Notes: generated by a model from the letters alone, not told the origin. DNA of 64,000 nucleotides from Clavibacter nebraskensis NCPPB 2581 (GCF_000355695.1 NC_020891.1:1240001-1304000); one strand, 5' to 3'. Positions 52,058 to 61,166 are shown, counted from the first letter of the stretch. Numbers and translations are program-made.

Positions 52058-53344
52058 ATGGGTCTCCTGAACGACGCTCGCCTCGGCGTGCGCGCTGTCC
52101 GCTCGCTGGTCCATCAGCGCCGGGCGCGCGGGACCCTGCAGCGCAAGCTCGCGCTCCGGGCCCCCTCGCCGCGGGGCGAGTACCGCATCGCCGTGTACTT
52201 CGCCGACTCGGCCGTGAACACGTACCAGATCCGGCAGTGGTACCGGCCGCTCGTCGAGTTGGCGCGCACGCATCCGGTGGTCATCCTGAGCCGGCACCCG
52301 AGCGGCGCGAACGCGCTCCTCGACGAGAGCCCGCTGCCGGTGGAGTACGTGCGCCGCGTCGCGGACCTCGAGCGGGTCATCGCGGAGCAGGACATCCGCG
52401 TCGTCCTCTACGTCAACCAGAACACCCGTAACTTCCAGATGATGCGGTACGGGCGCCGGTGGCACGTCTTCGTCAACCACGGCGAGTCCGACAAGATGTA
52501 CATGACGACCAACCAGTTCAAGGCCTACGACTACAGCCTCATCGCCGGCGACGCCGCCCGCGCCCGGCTCGGCAAGGTGCTCTGGGACTACGACCTCGAC
52601 CGCCGCGCGATCCCCATCGGCCGTCCGCAGGCGGACCACTACTCCGGCGAGCTGCCCTACGCGCCGGACGACCGCACGGTCGTGCTCTACGCGCCCACCT
52701 GGGAGGGCGACCGCGCCGCGGCCGCGTACGGGTCCATCGCGTCGCACGGCGTGCCGCTCGTCCGCGATCTCCTCGCGACCGGGCGCCACCGCGTCATCTA
52801 CCGCCCGCACCCGCGGTCCGGCGTCGTCGATCCCGAGTACGCGCGCGCCAATCGCGAGATCGCGGTCATGCTCGAGCGGGCGAACGTGCAGGATCCGTCG
52901 GCGCAGCACGTCGTCGATCGGTCGCGCGAGCTCGCCTGGCAGCTGTCCGCCGCCCATCTCGCCATCGTCGACATCTCCGCGATGGTCTACGACCGCCTCG
53001 CCGCGGGACGCCCCCTCCTGGTGACGCGGCCCGTGCATCCCGAGGCGCAGATCGACACTGACGGCTACCTCTCGGACTGCGAGTGGCTGACCGCGGACGA
53101 CGCGCGCGACATCGTCACCCGGTTGGATGCGCTGCAGCACGACGCGGCGGCGGATCGCCGGCTCGCGGCGTGGGTCCGCCACTACTTCGGCGACACCGCT
53201 CCCGGGGTGGCGACCGCGCGCTTCCACGGGGCGATCGAGCACCTGATGGGGGAGTGGGACCGCCACGCGGCACTGCACGCCCGGGACGACACCGCCGATC
53301 CGGTGTCCGACGACCAGGTCGACGACGAGGACGAGGAGGCCTGA
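52058..53344 (+). CDS. CDP-glycerol glycerophosphotransferase-like protein (TagB/TagF family)
   Basis: 428 residues. C-terminal catalytic half has the family blocks 'VLYAPTWEGDR' (about 209-219), 'IYRPHPRSGVVDPEY' and 'LAIVDISAMVYDRLAAGRPLLVTRP' (about 305-330). The two His in 'HP.SG' and 'NHGESDKMY' regions are candidates for catalysis. The N-terminal half binds the membrane peripherally in related enzymes. It should transfer glycerol- or ribitol-phosphate units, i.e. build a teichoic-acid-like polymer. An acidic tail (last ~25 residues) is unusual but short. Confidence 0.85.
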   Translation: MGLLNDARLGVRAVRSLVHQRRARGTLQRKLALRAPSPRGEYRIAVYFADSAVNTYQIRQWYRPLVELARTHPVVILSRHPSGANALLDESPLPVEYVRRVADLERVIAEQDIRVVLYVNQNTRNFQMMRYGRRWHVFVNHGESDKMYMTTNQFKAYDYSLIAGDAARARLGKVLWDYDLDRRAIPIGRPQADHYSGELPYAPDDRTVVLYAPTWEGDRAAAAYGSIASHGVPLVRDLLATGRHRVIYRPHPRSGVVDPEYARANREIAVMLERANVQDPSAQHVVDRSRELAWQLSAAHLAIVDISAMVYDRLAAGRPLLVTRPVHPEAQIDTDGYLSDCEWLTADDARDIVTRLDALQHDAAADRRLAAWVRHYFGDTAPGVATARFHGAIEHLMGEWDRHAALHARDDTADPVSDDQVDDEDEEA

Positions 53345-53387
53345 CCCTCCGAGGGGGAGGGCGACGCCGCCGTCCCCGCGGGTGCGG

Positions 53388-54137
53388 TCAGCGCTTCGCG
53401 GCCTTCTTCTCGGCGACGCGGATGACGCGCGGCTTCCGCTCCGGCACCGCCAGCTCGTCCGGGAAGCCGGCGGGAGCGGGCCCGAAGGCCTGGCGGGAGC
53501 TCGCGACGATCTTGCCGCCCAGCAGGCGGTTCCCAGCGCCGCCGATGACGGCGCCGATGCCGAACGGGACCGCCCGGCCGATGGCGCTCGCGCTCTGGTT
53601 CACCACGAAGCGCTTGATGAAAGCGTGCTTGATACGGTCGGCGATGGGGCCGATGGCGAACGACGGCAGGCCCGAGGTGATGGCGCGACCCCAGTTCGCG
53701 TTGCGGTCGACCGGTTGGCCGGAGAACTGGCCCGTGAACTGCTGGATGACCTGCGCGCCCGGGGCGCCGAGCATCATCGTCATGACGAGGGCGCGGGCGC
53801 GAGCCGGATCCTCGACGGTGATGCCGTGCACCTCGGTGATCGACTGCGCGAACAGGGCGCTCGCCTCGAGGAAACCGGCGGTCTCCACCCCGGTGAGCGC
53901 GAGGGACACGCCCGTGCCGACACCGGGGATCACCGCGCTGGCTCCCACGGCGGCGCCTCCCGCGGTGACGGCCGCCAGGAAGCGCTTCTCCAGGATCGCG
54001 ATGATGCGGTCGGGGGAGGCCTCCGGGTGGCGGGCGCGTATCGACCGGATGTGGGCGAGCACGACGGGGCGCTGCACGGACAGGAGACGATCGATGCCGG
54101 TGGCCACGGTCGGGTCGAGCTCGGAGGCGTCCTTCAT
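53388..54137 (-). CDS. Conserved hypothetical protein, EcsC-like
   Basis: 249 residues. Two Gly/Ala-rich hydrophobic stretches (about 55-82 'AAVTAGGAAVGASAVIPGVGTG' region in part and 180-205) resemble EcsC-family proteins of unknown role; no clear membrane helix elsewhere. The lysine/arginine-rich C-terminus ('RVIRVAEKKAAKR') may bind membrane or nucleic acid. ATG 54137 is supported by TAGGCT exactly six bases upstream. It converges on the glycerophosphotransferase gene. Confidence 0.7.
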   Translation of the reverse strand: MKDASELDPTVATGIDRLLSVQRPVVLAHIRSIRARHPEASPDRIIAILEKRFLAAVTAGGAAVGASAVIPGVGTGVSLALTGVETAGFLEASALFAQSITEVHGITVEDPARARALVMTMMLGAPGAQVIQQFTGQFSGQPVDRNANWGRAITSGLPSFAIGPIADRIKHAFIKRFVVNQSASAIGRAVPFGIGAVIGGAGNRLLGGKIVASSRQAFGPAPAGFPDELAVPERKPRVIRVAEKKAAKR

Positions 54138-54143
54138 GCTCCG

Positions 54144-54149
54144 AGCCTA
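54144..54149 (-). promoter_or_regulatory. -10 box TAGGCT, leaderless promoter
   Basis: On the minus strand TAGGCT, six bases, then ATG at 54137. Confidence 0.55.
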
Positions 54150-54290
54150 CGCGCGGTGCCCGTGTCGTTCGTCCCCTCGTCGTCCGGCGGATCCTGGCGC
54201 ACAGCATCGCCTATCCGCTGAGGTGCGGGCACAAGCGCATGGGGCGTTGGCGCTCTGGTCATTCCTCCATGTGGCGGATAAGCATGTGTC

Positions 54291-54614
54291 ATGGTCACCA
54301 CCGTCTCCGACGCCGCCGCCGAGTTCGGCTCCCGCGTGCGCGAGCAGCGCCAGCGCATCGGCATCAGCCAGGAGACGCTCGCGGAGCTCTCCGGCATCCA
54401 CTGGACCGCCCTCGGCAAGATCGAGCGCGGCCAGCGGAACCCGAGCCTGCGCAACATCATCAAGATCGCGAGCGGGCTCGACGTGGACGCCGGCCTGCTG
54501 GTGACGGGGCTCACGGCCGACATGCTGCCGCAGGACGACGGGGACTCGCCCGCCGAGCTGATCCGCCTGGAGCGGGAACGCGACCGCCGCGGCACCACGC
54601 CCGTCAGAAGCTGA
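54291..54614 (+). CDS. XRE-family helix-turn-helix regulator
   Basis: 107 residues. A complete HTH_3 domain: 'GSRVREQRQRIGISQETLAELSG' and 'WTALGKIERGQRNPSLRNIIKIASGL' (about 13-62). The remaining ~40 residues are acidic and disordered. Its promoter probably includes GATAAG just upstream (54277-54282). It converges on, and overlaps by 11 bp with, the next gene, so transcription interference is possible. Targets unknown. Confidence 0.85.
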   Translation: MVTTVSDAAAEFGSRVREQRQRIGISQETLAELSGIHWTALGKIERGQRNPSLRNIIKIASGLDVDAGLLVTGLTADMLPQDDGDSPAELIRLERERDRRGTTPVRS

Positions 54615-54915
54615 CCCGCCACAGGTACTCGCCTCCGTCCGGCCGGAACCACCGCACCACGAGGATCGTGTTGAGCGCGAGGTCGTCCCCGCGGATGGTG
54701 GTGGACAGGCGCTCGCCCGGCCGCACCGTGACAGGGGCGCGCGACAGCATGGTGCCCGATCCGAGCAGGTGCAGCGAGATGGCGTGCAGCACCTCGTCGC
54801 CGATGTTGACCAGCGCGAAGCGCGGGCGCTCGAGCGTGCGGTCGAAGTGCCAGGGCACGCGGTACGCGGGCTCGGGATCGGGACGGATGGGCAGGGGCGG
54901 GACCGGTCGCAGCAT
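54604..54915 (-). CDS. Small conserved hypothetical protein
   Basis: 103 residues, predicted beta-sandwich-like: 'PRFALVNIGDEVLHAISLHLLGSG' and 'VTVRPGERLSTTIRGDDLALNTILVVRWFRPDGGEYLWRV'. No signal peptide or Cys. No family recognised. The start is supported by TACCGT six bases before the ATG. It lies between the XRE gene and the ABC exporter of the polymer locus. Confidence 0.68.
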   Translation of the reverse strand: MLRPVPPLPIRPDPEPAYRVPWHFDRTLERPRFALVNIGDEVLHAISLHLLGSGTMLSRAPVTVRPGERLSTTIRGDDLALNTILVVRWFRPDGGEYLWRVSF

Positions 54916-54921
54916 GCGTGC

Positions 54922-54927
54922 ACGGTA
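54922..54927 (-). promoter_or_regulatory. -10 box TACCGT, leaderless promoter
   Basis: On the minus strand TACCGT, six bases, then ATG at 54915. Confidence 0.55.
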
Positions 54928-54999
54928 GGGGCGGCGTGCGACGGGAGGGGTCGTGGGCCTGTGGAAGGGCGGGGTTGGGGAGGAGGGGAGCGCGGCGGC

Positions 55000-55779
55000 T
55001 CAGGCGCCGGTCGGAGGCGGCGGGTTGTGGTCGGCGTTGTAGGCGTCCATGACCCGGTCGATGGGGCCGTCGAGCACCAGGGTGCCCTCGTCGAGGTACA
55101 GGCCACGCGTGCAGAAGCGGCGGAGGTCGCGCTCGTTGTGCGAGACGAAGAAGAGCGTGCGCCCCTCGGCGAGCATCTCCTCGATCCGGTGGTAGCACTT
55201 CTCCCGGAACGCCCGGTCGCCCACGGCGAGGACCTCGTCCACGAGGAGCACCGGCTCGTCGAGCCGCGAGATCACGGCGAACGCGATGCGCACCTTCATT
55301 CCGCTCGAGAGGTGCTTGTAGGGGGTGTCGACGAAGTCGGGGATCTCGGCGAAGGCGATGATCTCGTCGAACCGCGCGTCGATCTCGGCCTTGGACATGC
55401 CGTGGAGACCCGCCGTGAGGTAGATGTTGTCGCGCACCGTCAGGTCGTTGACGAAGCCGCCCGTGATCTCGATGAGCGGCGCGACACCCGCGTGGACGCC
55501 GATCGAGCCCTCGTCGGGGATGAGGACCTCGGCGACGAGCTTGAGGAGCGTCGACTTGCCCTGGCCGTTGCGGCCGACCACGCCGATCGCCTCGCCCTGG
55601 CGCACCTCGAAGGAGACGTGCCGCAGCGCCCAGAACTCGCCGGGCCGTGCGCGCCGGGCGGATCCCGCGAAGAGGTCTTTGAAGCTCCGACGGGCCTTGC
55701 GGTTGCGGCGGAAGCGGATGCCGGCGTCCTCGACCGCCAAGACCGTGGGCGCATTGGGCCCGGCGTGCGATGCGCCCAT
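55000..55779 (-). CDS. ABC exporter ATPase for surface polysaccharide/teichoic acid (TagH/Wzt type)
   Basis: 259 residues. Walker A GRNGQGKST (69-77, Gln in place of the usual Ala), signature 'LSSGMKVRIAFA' , Walker B 'VLLVDEVLAVGD' and H-loop 'FFVSHNERDL'. The pre-domain 'KDLFAG...GEFWALRHVSFEV' and Q-x-E-V-L-A-V-G-D type block are diagnostic of polysaccharide/teichoic acid exporters. It lacks a C-terminal carbohydrate-binding domain, as TagH-like short forms do. It overlaps the permease stop by one base. Confidence 0.92.
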   Translation of the reverse strand: MGASHAGPNAPTVLAVEDAGIRFRRNRKARRSFKDLFAGSARRARPGEFWALRHVSFEVRQGEAIGVVGRNGQGKSTLLKLVAEVLIPDEGSIGVHAGVAPLIEITGGFVNDLTVRDNIYLTAGLHGMSKAEIDARFDEIIAFAEIPDFVDTPYKHLSSGMKVRIAFAVISRLDEPVLLVDEVLAVGDRAFREKCYHRIEEMLAEGRTLFFVSHNERDLRRFCTRGLYLDEGTLVLDGPIDRVMDAYNADHNPPPPTGA

Positions 55780-56603
55780 CAGATCTCCTTCAGGACGGCG
55801 GGCAGCGAGCGGCGGAAGACGAGCGCGCCGACGGCGACCAGCGCCGCCGAGATCGCCGCGCTCACCCCGACCGCGTACCAGTCGAGCTCGGAGGGGAAGA
55901 ACGCGGCGCGGTAGAGGCCGAAGACGCCCGTGAGGGGATTGAGCGCGGCCCAGGGGTGCAGGTCGGCGGGCAGGTCGCTCGACGAGTAGACGATGGGGGA
56001 GGCGTAGAACAGGAAGCGGAGCACGAGCTTCACGGCGCGCTCGAGGTCGCGGAAGAACACCACGAGCGGCGAGATGATCAAGCCGATGCCGAGGAGCAGC
56101 GAGGCCTGGATGAGCACGGCGAGCGGGAACAGTAGCACGTGGACGTCGAGGCGGGCGCCCGCGACGATCGCGAAGACGGCGAGCACGGGGAGGCTCGCCA
56201 CGAACTCGAACCCCTTCGCGAGCACGAGCCGCAGCACCCAGATGCTCCGCGGGATCCGCGTGGAGCGCACGAGCTTCGCCTGCGAGCTGAAGGCCTTCGT
56301 GAAGTCGCTCGTGGCACCCGTGAACCACATCCACGGCAGGAGCGCGGCGAGGAGGAAGACGATGTACGGCTCCTCGCCGACGTCGCGTGAGAACACGACG
56401 GTGAAGACGAACCAGTAGATGCCCGACATGACGAGCGGGTCGAGGATCGACCAGAACCAGCCGAGCGCGCTCGTGGAGTAGCGGACCTTAAGGTCGCGCG
56501 TCGTGAGGAGCCAGAGCGAGCGGCGGTACCGGGCGGCGGGGGTGCGGGACGCGCGACCGGGGAGGGCGGCATCGGGCACGGCGGGGATCCTCTGCATCAG
56601 CAT
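55779..56603 (-). CDS. ABC-2 exporter permease (TagG/Wzm type)
   Basis: 274 residues, six helices. 'RSLWLLTTRDLKVRYSTSALGWFWSILDPLVM' at the N-terminus and 'NPLTGVFGLYRAAFF' near the end are the TagG/Wzm hallmarks. Together with the ATPase it moves a lipid-linked polymer to the outside. Starts at 56603 or 56597 are both possible; the first is taken. It follows the cytidylyltransferase gene by 12 bp on the same strand, so substrate activation and export are co-expressed. Confidence 0.92.
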   Translation of the reverse strand: MLMQRIPAVPDAALPGRASRTPAARYRRSLWLLTTRDLKVRYSTSALGWFWSILDPLVMSGIYWFVFTVVFSRDVGEEPYIVFLLAALLPWMWFTGATSDFTKAFSSQAKLVRSTRIPRSIWVLRLVLAKGFEFVASLPVLAVFAIVAGARLDVHVLLFPLAVLIQASLLLGIGLIISPLVVFFRDLERAVKLVLRFLFYASPIVYSSSDLPADLHPWAALNPLTGVFGLYRAAFFPSELDWYAVGVSAAISAALVAVGALVFRRSLPAVLKEI

Positions 56604-56615
56604 CCCCGAGGTGGT

Positions 56616-57308
56616 CTAGACGAAGAGGTTGGCCCTCTCGAGGTCCTCCGCGAAGTCGACCTCGACCGCGTACAGGTCGGAGATGTCTACCGGTTCGACG
56701 AGCAGGGAGTCCTGCTCGATCGCCAACTCTATTCCACGCTCGAAGTAGTCCTGGTCGGCGACCCGGGCGAGCTGGCGGATGAGGACCGGCTTGTCGGCCT
56801 TGGAGACGTAGTTGATCCCGACGGCCTCGCCGAGGCCGCCCTTCACGGTCTTCGACAGCTCGCGGATGAAGCCCTCGGGGCTCGTCGTGTACTTGACCTC
56901 CTCGTCGGAGACGCGCGAGGTGTTGACGGTGACGAAGGACTGGTCGCGGGCGATCGTCGCGGCCGCGCGGCGGAGGATCATCGGATCGAAGACGACATCG
57001 CCGTTCATCCAGAGGACGCCGCCGGGGCCCGAGGCGCGGAGGGCGCGGAGCAGGCTCTTCGACGTGTTCGTCTGGTCGTATTGCTCGTTGTAGATGTAGT
57101 CGGCGTCCGGGAAGGCGTCGATGATGTGGTCGAGCTTGTAGCCGACGACGATGCTGACCTTGGCGTCGTCGCCGAGGCCGAGACGGATGTTGTCGAACTG
57201 CTGGCCCATGATGGTGCGGCCGTCGCTGAGCTCGGTGAGGGGCTTGGGGAGGCTGCGCCCGAGACGGCTGCCCATGCCTGCCGCCAGGATGACTACCTGC
57301 GTGGTCAT
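56616..57308 (-). CDS. Nucleotidyltransferase, LicC/TarI-like (CTP:phosphoalcohol type)
   Basis: 230 residues. The N-terminal pyrophosphorylase motif 'VVILAAGMGSRLGRSLPKPL' (residues 5-24), then 'VVGYKLDHIIDAF', 'NTSKSLLRAL' and 'WMNGDVVFDP' (Asp binds Mg), typical of the short sugar/choline-phosphate nucleotidyltransferases such as LicC. The N-T-S-K-S-L-L-x-A-L block matches phosphocholine cytidylyltransferases particularly well. In this locus it probably supplies CDP-choline or another CDP-alcohol to decorate or build the exported polymer. GGAGA precedes the ATG at 57308. Confidence 0.82.
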   Translation of the reverse strand: MTTQVVILAAGMGSRLGRSLPKPLTELSDGRTIMGQQFDNIRLGLGDDAKVSIVVGYKLDHIIDAFPDADYIYNEQYDQTNTSKSLLRALRASGPGGVLWMNGDVVFDPMILRRAAATIARDQSFVTVNTSRVSDEEVKYTTSPEGFIRELSKTVKGGLGEAVGINYVSKADKPVLIRQLARVADQDYFERGIELAIEQDSLLVEPVDISDLYAVEVDFAEDLERANLFV

Positions 57309-57586
57309 GTGTTCTCCGTTCGATGCGGGTGCCGAGTGCGACCGGGACCCCCGACGCCGAGGGTTCGCCGGGACTTCACCCACGGGTTTCCTGTTCGACA
57401 CGCCGTCATGCCTTTTTCATCGTACGCCGCGGGTGGGGAAATGCGCGGGATGAGGGGTGGGGTCGTGTCCCTTTCGTGATCTGGACGTGCCCCGGAGCAG
57501 GTGCCGTCGACTCCTCCGCCGGTCCTGACGCGGGCCCGCGACGGGACCGCCGAGGACGGCGGATCGGGCACGGAGGACGGCCTTGA

Positions 57587-57592
57587 TAACGT
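57587..57592 (+). promoter_or_regulatory. -10 box TAACGT, leaderless promoter with GTG start
   Basis: TAACGT, six bases, then GTG at 57599. The upstream 290-bp gap (57309-57586) contains no recognised gene or repeat. Confidence 0.55.
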
Positions 57593-57598
57593 GGGGCC

Positions 57599-59578
57599 GT
57601 GACCGACGCCCCCGACGAGACGACCTCCCCCGACGCCACGTCCGACTCCGCAATGGAGGCCCGGGATCACGCCGATCGCGCTCCGTCCGCCGTGGAGGAG
57701 GAGCCGACCGCTGGCCCGGCTGCAGACCCGGCCGCAGCCGAGGAGGAGCGCGCGACGACGACCGCCGTGCCCCGGCCTCCGCGCCCCGGTCAGCGCGTGC
57801 CCCGTCGTGCCACCGCGCCGTCCCCGCGCACCGCGCCCGCCGTGGTCGTCGCGCCGACGCCGCCCCGGGTGAAGTCGGCCCCTGTCGCCGCACCCGCGTC
57901 GCGGCCGTCCGCTGGTGCAGCCGATGGCGACGGGGATGCCCCGGCCACGACGACGCGTCCCCCGCGGGTCCGACGTCGCACGCGCGTGCAGCGCGCGGCC
58001 GGCAGCGCGGCGGGGGTCGCCGCTGTCGAGGGCGCCGAGGTGTCCGGTCCCGCCGAGGTGTCCAAGGCTCCGATCGATGCGGTCCCGGCGGTCGGCTCGC
58101 TCGCGACGTCCGCCCCCGGACCGGTCGCCGAGGACGACAGCCCGGCGCCGCAGCCGGACCAGGACGGCCTGTCCGCGCTCGGCGCCATGTTCGCGGAGTC
58201 CGACCCGCAGCCCCTGGTCGAGCCCGCGCGCGCCGACGCGGACGACCAGGACGGCCCCCCGACGCATGACGGAGCGGCGGCGGACCCGGAGGGCGGTTCG
58301 CCCGCGTCCTCCGTGGAGGTCGAGCAGGAGGTCGCCGAGGTCGCGGACGGGGGAGAGGCGGAGGATGCGCCCGACGCCGACGCCGACGCCGACCCGGTCG
58401 CGGACGTCGATCCGGCGGCCGAGCCCGAGCAGGATACGACGAGCGACCACGAGCCCGGCACGGCCGATCCGGCCGCCGCGGGAGCCGACGCCGTCGCGGA
58501 CGAGGAGATCGCAGCGGACGCGGCGCAGGTGCCGGTCACCGAGACTGACGAGGACGCCGCGGACGGCGAGGCCGAGACGGTTGCCGAGGTCATCACCGAG
58601 CAGGGCGCAGGCACGGCGCCCGCAGCGCCGCCCGTCCCGCCCGAGCGAGACGAGGACGCGTCCGCATCCCACGCGGATCCCGCTCCCGCCCGTACCGTCA
58701 CCGTCCGCACCGACAGCCTCACCGCGCCGCGCTCCTCGCGCCCCGGCCTCGCCGGGATGGCGGAGACCGCGCTCACGCCGTCCGTCCGCGGCGACCGCGC
58801 GGCCGCGCCGGCGCTGGGGGAGGACGTCCTCGTCATCGACGGGCTCACCAAGCGCTTCGACGAGAAGGTCGCCGTCGACGACGTGGCGCTCACCGTGCGC
58901 GCCGGATCCTTCTACGGCATCGTCGGCCCGAACGGCGCCGGCAAGACGACGACCATGTCGATGGTGACGGGGCTCCTCCGACCCGATGCCGGCACCGTCA
59001 CCGTCAACGGGATCGACGTCTGGCGCGAGCCGCTCACCGCCAAGCGGAGCATCGGCGTGCTGCCGGACCGGCTCCACCTCTTCGACCGCCTCACCGGCGC
59101 GCAGCTCCTCCACTACTCGGGCGCCCTCCGGGGGCTCGACGACGCGGAGATCCGCAGCCGGTCGGCCGACCTCATCGCCGCGTTCGGGCTCGAGGACGCC
59201 GTCGGTCGGCTCGTCACCGACTACTCGGCGGGCATGACCAAGAAGGTCGCGCTCGCCTGCGCCATGATCCACTCGCCGCGCATGCTCGTCCTCGACGAGC
59301 CGTTCGAGTCGGTCGACCCCGTCTCCGCCGCGAACGTCGTCGAGATCCTGCAGGACTACGTGGCGCACGGCGGCACCGTCGTGCTGTCGAGCCACGGCAT
59401 GGACTTCATCCAGCGCATCTGCGACCACGTCGCGATCATCGTCAACGGCCGGGTGCTCGCCGCGGGCACCATGGACGAGGTCCGCGCGGGCCGCTCGCTG
59501 GAGGAGCGCTTCGTCGCCCTGGCCGGCGGTCGACGCACGGCGGAGGGGTTCTCGTGGTTGCACTCGTTCTCCGACTGA
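57599..59578 (+). CDS. ABC ATPase with ~400-residue disordered N-terminal extension
   Basis: 659 residues. Residues 1-405 are low complexity, rich in Ala, Asp, Glu, Pro, Thr and Val with basic patches, without recognised domains or hydrophobic helices. The ABC domain occupies about 408-645: Walker A GPNGAGKTT (about 443-451), signature 'YSAGMTKKVALA', Walker B 'MLVLDEPFESVDP' and H-loop 'VLSSHGMDF'. Y-S-A-G-M replaces LSGGQ, as in several ABC-2 families. GTG 57599 is well placed after TAACGT; coding bias runs through the whole N-terminal part. Its membrane partner follows with a 25-bp overlap. Confidence 0.85.
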   Translation: MTDAPDETTSPDATSDSAMEARDHADRAPSAVEEEPTAGPAADPAAAEEERATTTAVPRPPRPGQRVPRRATAPSPRTAPAVVVAPTPPRVKSAPVAAPASRPSAGAADGDGDAPATTTRPPRVRRRTRVQRAAGSAAGVAAVEGAEVSGPAEVSKAPIDAVPAVGSLATSAPGPVAEDDSPAPQPDQDGLSALGAMFAESDPQPLVEPARADADDQDGPPTHDGAAADPEGGSPASSVEVEQEVAEVADGGEAEDAPDADADADPVADVDPAAEPEQDTTSDHEPGTADPAAAGADAVADEEIAADAAQVPVTETDEDAADGEAETVAEVITEQGAGTAPAAPPVPPERDEDASASHADPAPARTVTVRTDSLTAPRSSRPGLAGMAETALTPSVRGDRAAAPALGEDVLVIDGLTKRFDEKVAVDDVALTVRAGSFYGIVGPNGAGKTTTMSMVTGLLRPDAGTVTVNGIDVWREPLTAKRSIGVLPDRLHLFDRLTGAQLLHYSGALRGLDDAEIRSRSADLIAAFGLEDAVGRLVTDYSAGMTKKVALACAMIHSPRMLVLDEPFESVDPVSAANVVEILQDYVAHGGTVVLSSHGMDFIQRICDHVAIIVNGRVLAAGTMDEVRAGRSLEERFVALAGGRRTAEGFSWLHSFSD

Positions 59579-61125
59579 GGCTCGCCCTCCTCGCCAACGC
59601 CTTCCGCCGCAGCCCCTGGCAGGTCCTCGGGCTCGTCGCGGCCGGCGTCTACGGGATCCTCGTCACGGTGCTCGCCGCCGGCGCGCTGGCCGGGCTCCGC
59701 GACGCCGACGTCTCCGCCGCGCGCGACGTCGTCGTCGCCGGTGGCGCGCTCGTCGTCCTCGGGTCGCTCGTCGTGCCGCTCGTGCTCGGGACCCAGGACG
59801 CCCTGGACCCGCGCCGGTTCGCGCTCTACGGCATCGAGCCCCGCCGGCTCGCCTTGGCGCTCGGCGCCGCCGCCGTGGTCAGCGTGCCGGGCGCGGTCCT
59901 CGTCGTCGTGGCGCTGACGACCGTGATCACGTGGGCACGCGATCCGCTCACCGCCCTCGTCGCCGTCGTCGCGGCCTGCGCCGCGGTGGTCACGTGCGTG
60001 CTCGTCGCCCGCATCAGCACCGTCCTCTCCTCCATCCTGCTCAGCACGCGCCGGGCCCGCGAGGCGACCGGTCTCGCGGCCGGACTCGTGGCCGTGCTGC
60101 TCGTCCCCGCGGTCCTGGCCCTCGCCCAGGCCGACCTCCTCGACGACGGGCTGCGTCCCGCGCGCGGCGTGCTCGGCGTCCTCGCCTGGACCCCGCTCGG
60201 CGCCGCCTGGTCGGCTCCGGCGGCGGCCGTCTCGGGCGACGCCGGGGGAGCGGCGGGGATGCTGCTGGTGGCCGTCGCCTCGGCGGCGCTGCTCGCGCTC
60301 CTCTGGATCCGCCTCGTGCCGTGGGCGCTCACCGCACCCGACCGCACCGGTGGCGGGCGCACCCAGACCGGCCTCGGCTGGTTCGGCCGCTTCGGCGCCT
60401 CGCCGACGGGCGCGGTGGCCGCGCGGAGCGTCACCTACTGGATCCGCGATCCGCGCTACCGCGCCACGCTCGTCCTGATCCCGGTGCTCCCGCTCGTGCT
60501 CCTCATCCCGCTCGTCATCGTCGACGTGGACGCCCACGTGCTCGCCCTCGTGCCGCTGCCGGTGATGGCGCTCTTCCTCGGGTGGAGCGTGCACAACGAC
60601 ACCGCGCACGACCACACCGCCGTGTGGCTGCACGTCGTGTCGGGCATCCGCGGCGTCGCGGACCGCATCGGTCGCCTCGTGCCCGTCCTCGCGATCGGCG
60701 TTCCGCTCGTCGCGATCGGCGCTCCGCTCAGCGCGCTCGGCTTCGGCGACCCGTCCGTCCTCCCCTCCGTCGTCGGGGTCAGCGGCGGGGTCCTGCTGGC
60801 AGGGGTCGGCCTGTCGTCGCTCTTCTCGGCGCGCTTCCCGTACCCCGCCTCGCGTCCCGGGGACAGCCCCTTCCACGCGCCGCAGAGCGTGAGCGCCGGC
60901 GGATCCACCGTGCCCACGCTCACGTTCCTCGCCACGGTCGTCCTCGCGCTGCCGTCCGTCTGGCTCGGGTGGATGGGGCTCGTCCACGGCGGCGCGTACC
61001 CGACGTGGTCGCTCGTCGTCGGGCTCGGGATCGGCGTCGTGACGCTCGTCGCCGGTGTCGTCGGCGGCGGTCGCGTGTTCGAGCGGCGCGGCCCCGAGCT
61101 CCTGGCCTTCGCCCAGCGCCACTGA
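59554..61125 (+). CDS. ABC-2 type membrane protein, large (partner of the preceding ATPase)
   Basis: 523 residues, about twelve hydrophobic helices, with a central hydrophilic loop ('APDRTGGGRTQTGLGWFGRFG', residues ~258-280) separating two halves; the second half begins 'RSVTYWIRDPRY', a pattern seen in actinobacterial ABC-2 exporter permeases. GTG 59554 has GGAGG upstream inside the ATPase gene and overlaps it by 25 bp, implying coupling. Substrate unknown. It is followed by a separate leaderless promoter for the DUF3039 gene. Confidence 0.85.
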   Translation: MVALVLRLRLALLANAFRRSPWQVLGLVAAGVYGILVTVLAAGALAGLRDADVSAARDVVVAGGALVVLGSLVVPLVLGTQDALDPRRFALYGIEPRRLALALGAAAVVSVPGAVLVVVALTTVITWARDPLTALVAVVAACAAVVTCVLVARISTVLSSILLSTRRAREATGLAAGLVAVLLVPAVLALAQADLLDDGLRPARGVLGVLAWTPLGAAWSAPAAAVSGDAGGAAGMLLVAVASAALLALLWIRLVPWALTAPDRTGGGRTQTGLGWFGRFGASPTGAVAARSVTYWIRDPRYRATLVLIPVLPLVLLIPLVIVDVDAHVLALVPLPVMALFLGWSVHNDTAHDHTAVWLHVVSGIRGVADRIGRLVPVLAIGVPLVAIGAPLSALGFGDPSVLPSVVGVSGGVLLAGVGLSSLFSARFPYPASRPGDSPFHAPQSVSAGGSTVPTLTFLATVVLALPSVWLGWMGLVHGGAYPTWSLVVGLGIGVVTLVAGVVGGGRVFERRGPELLAFAQRH

Positions 61126-61166
61126 GCCCCGGCATCCGGCCCGCCGGATCCCGCGCGCCGGAAAAG

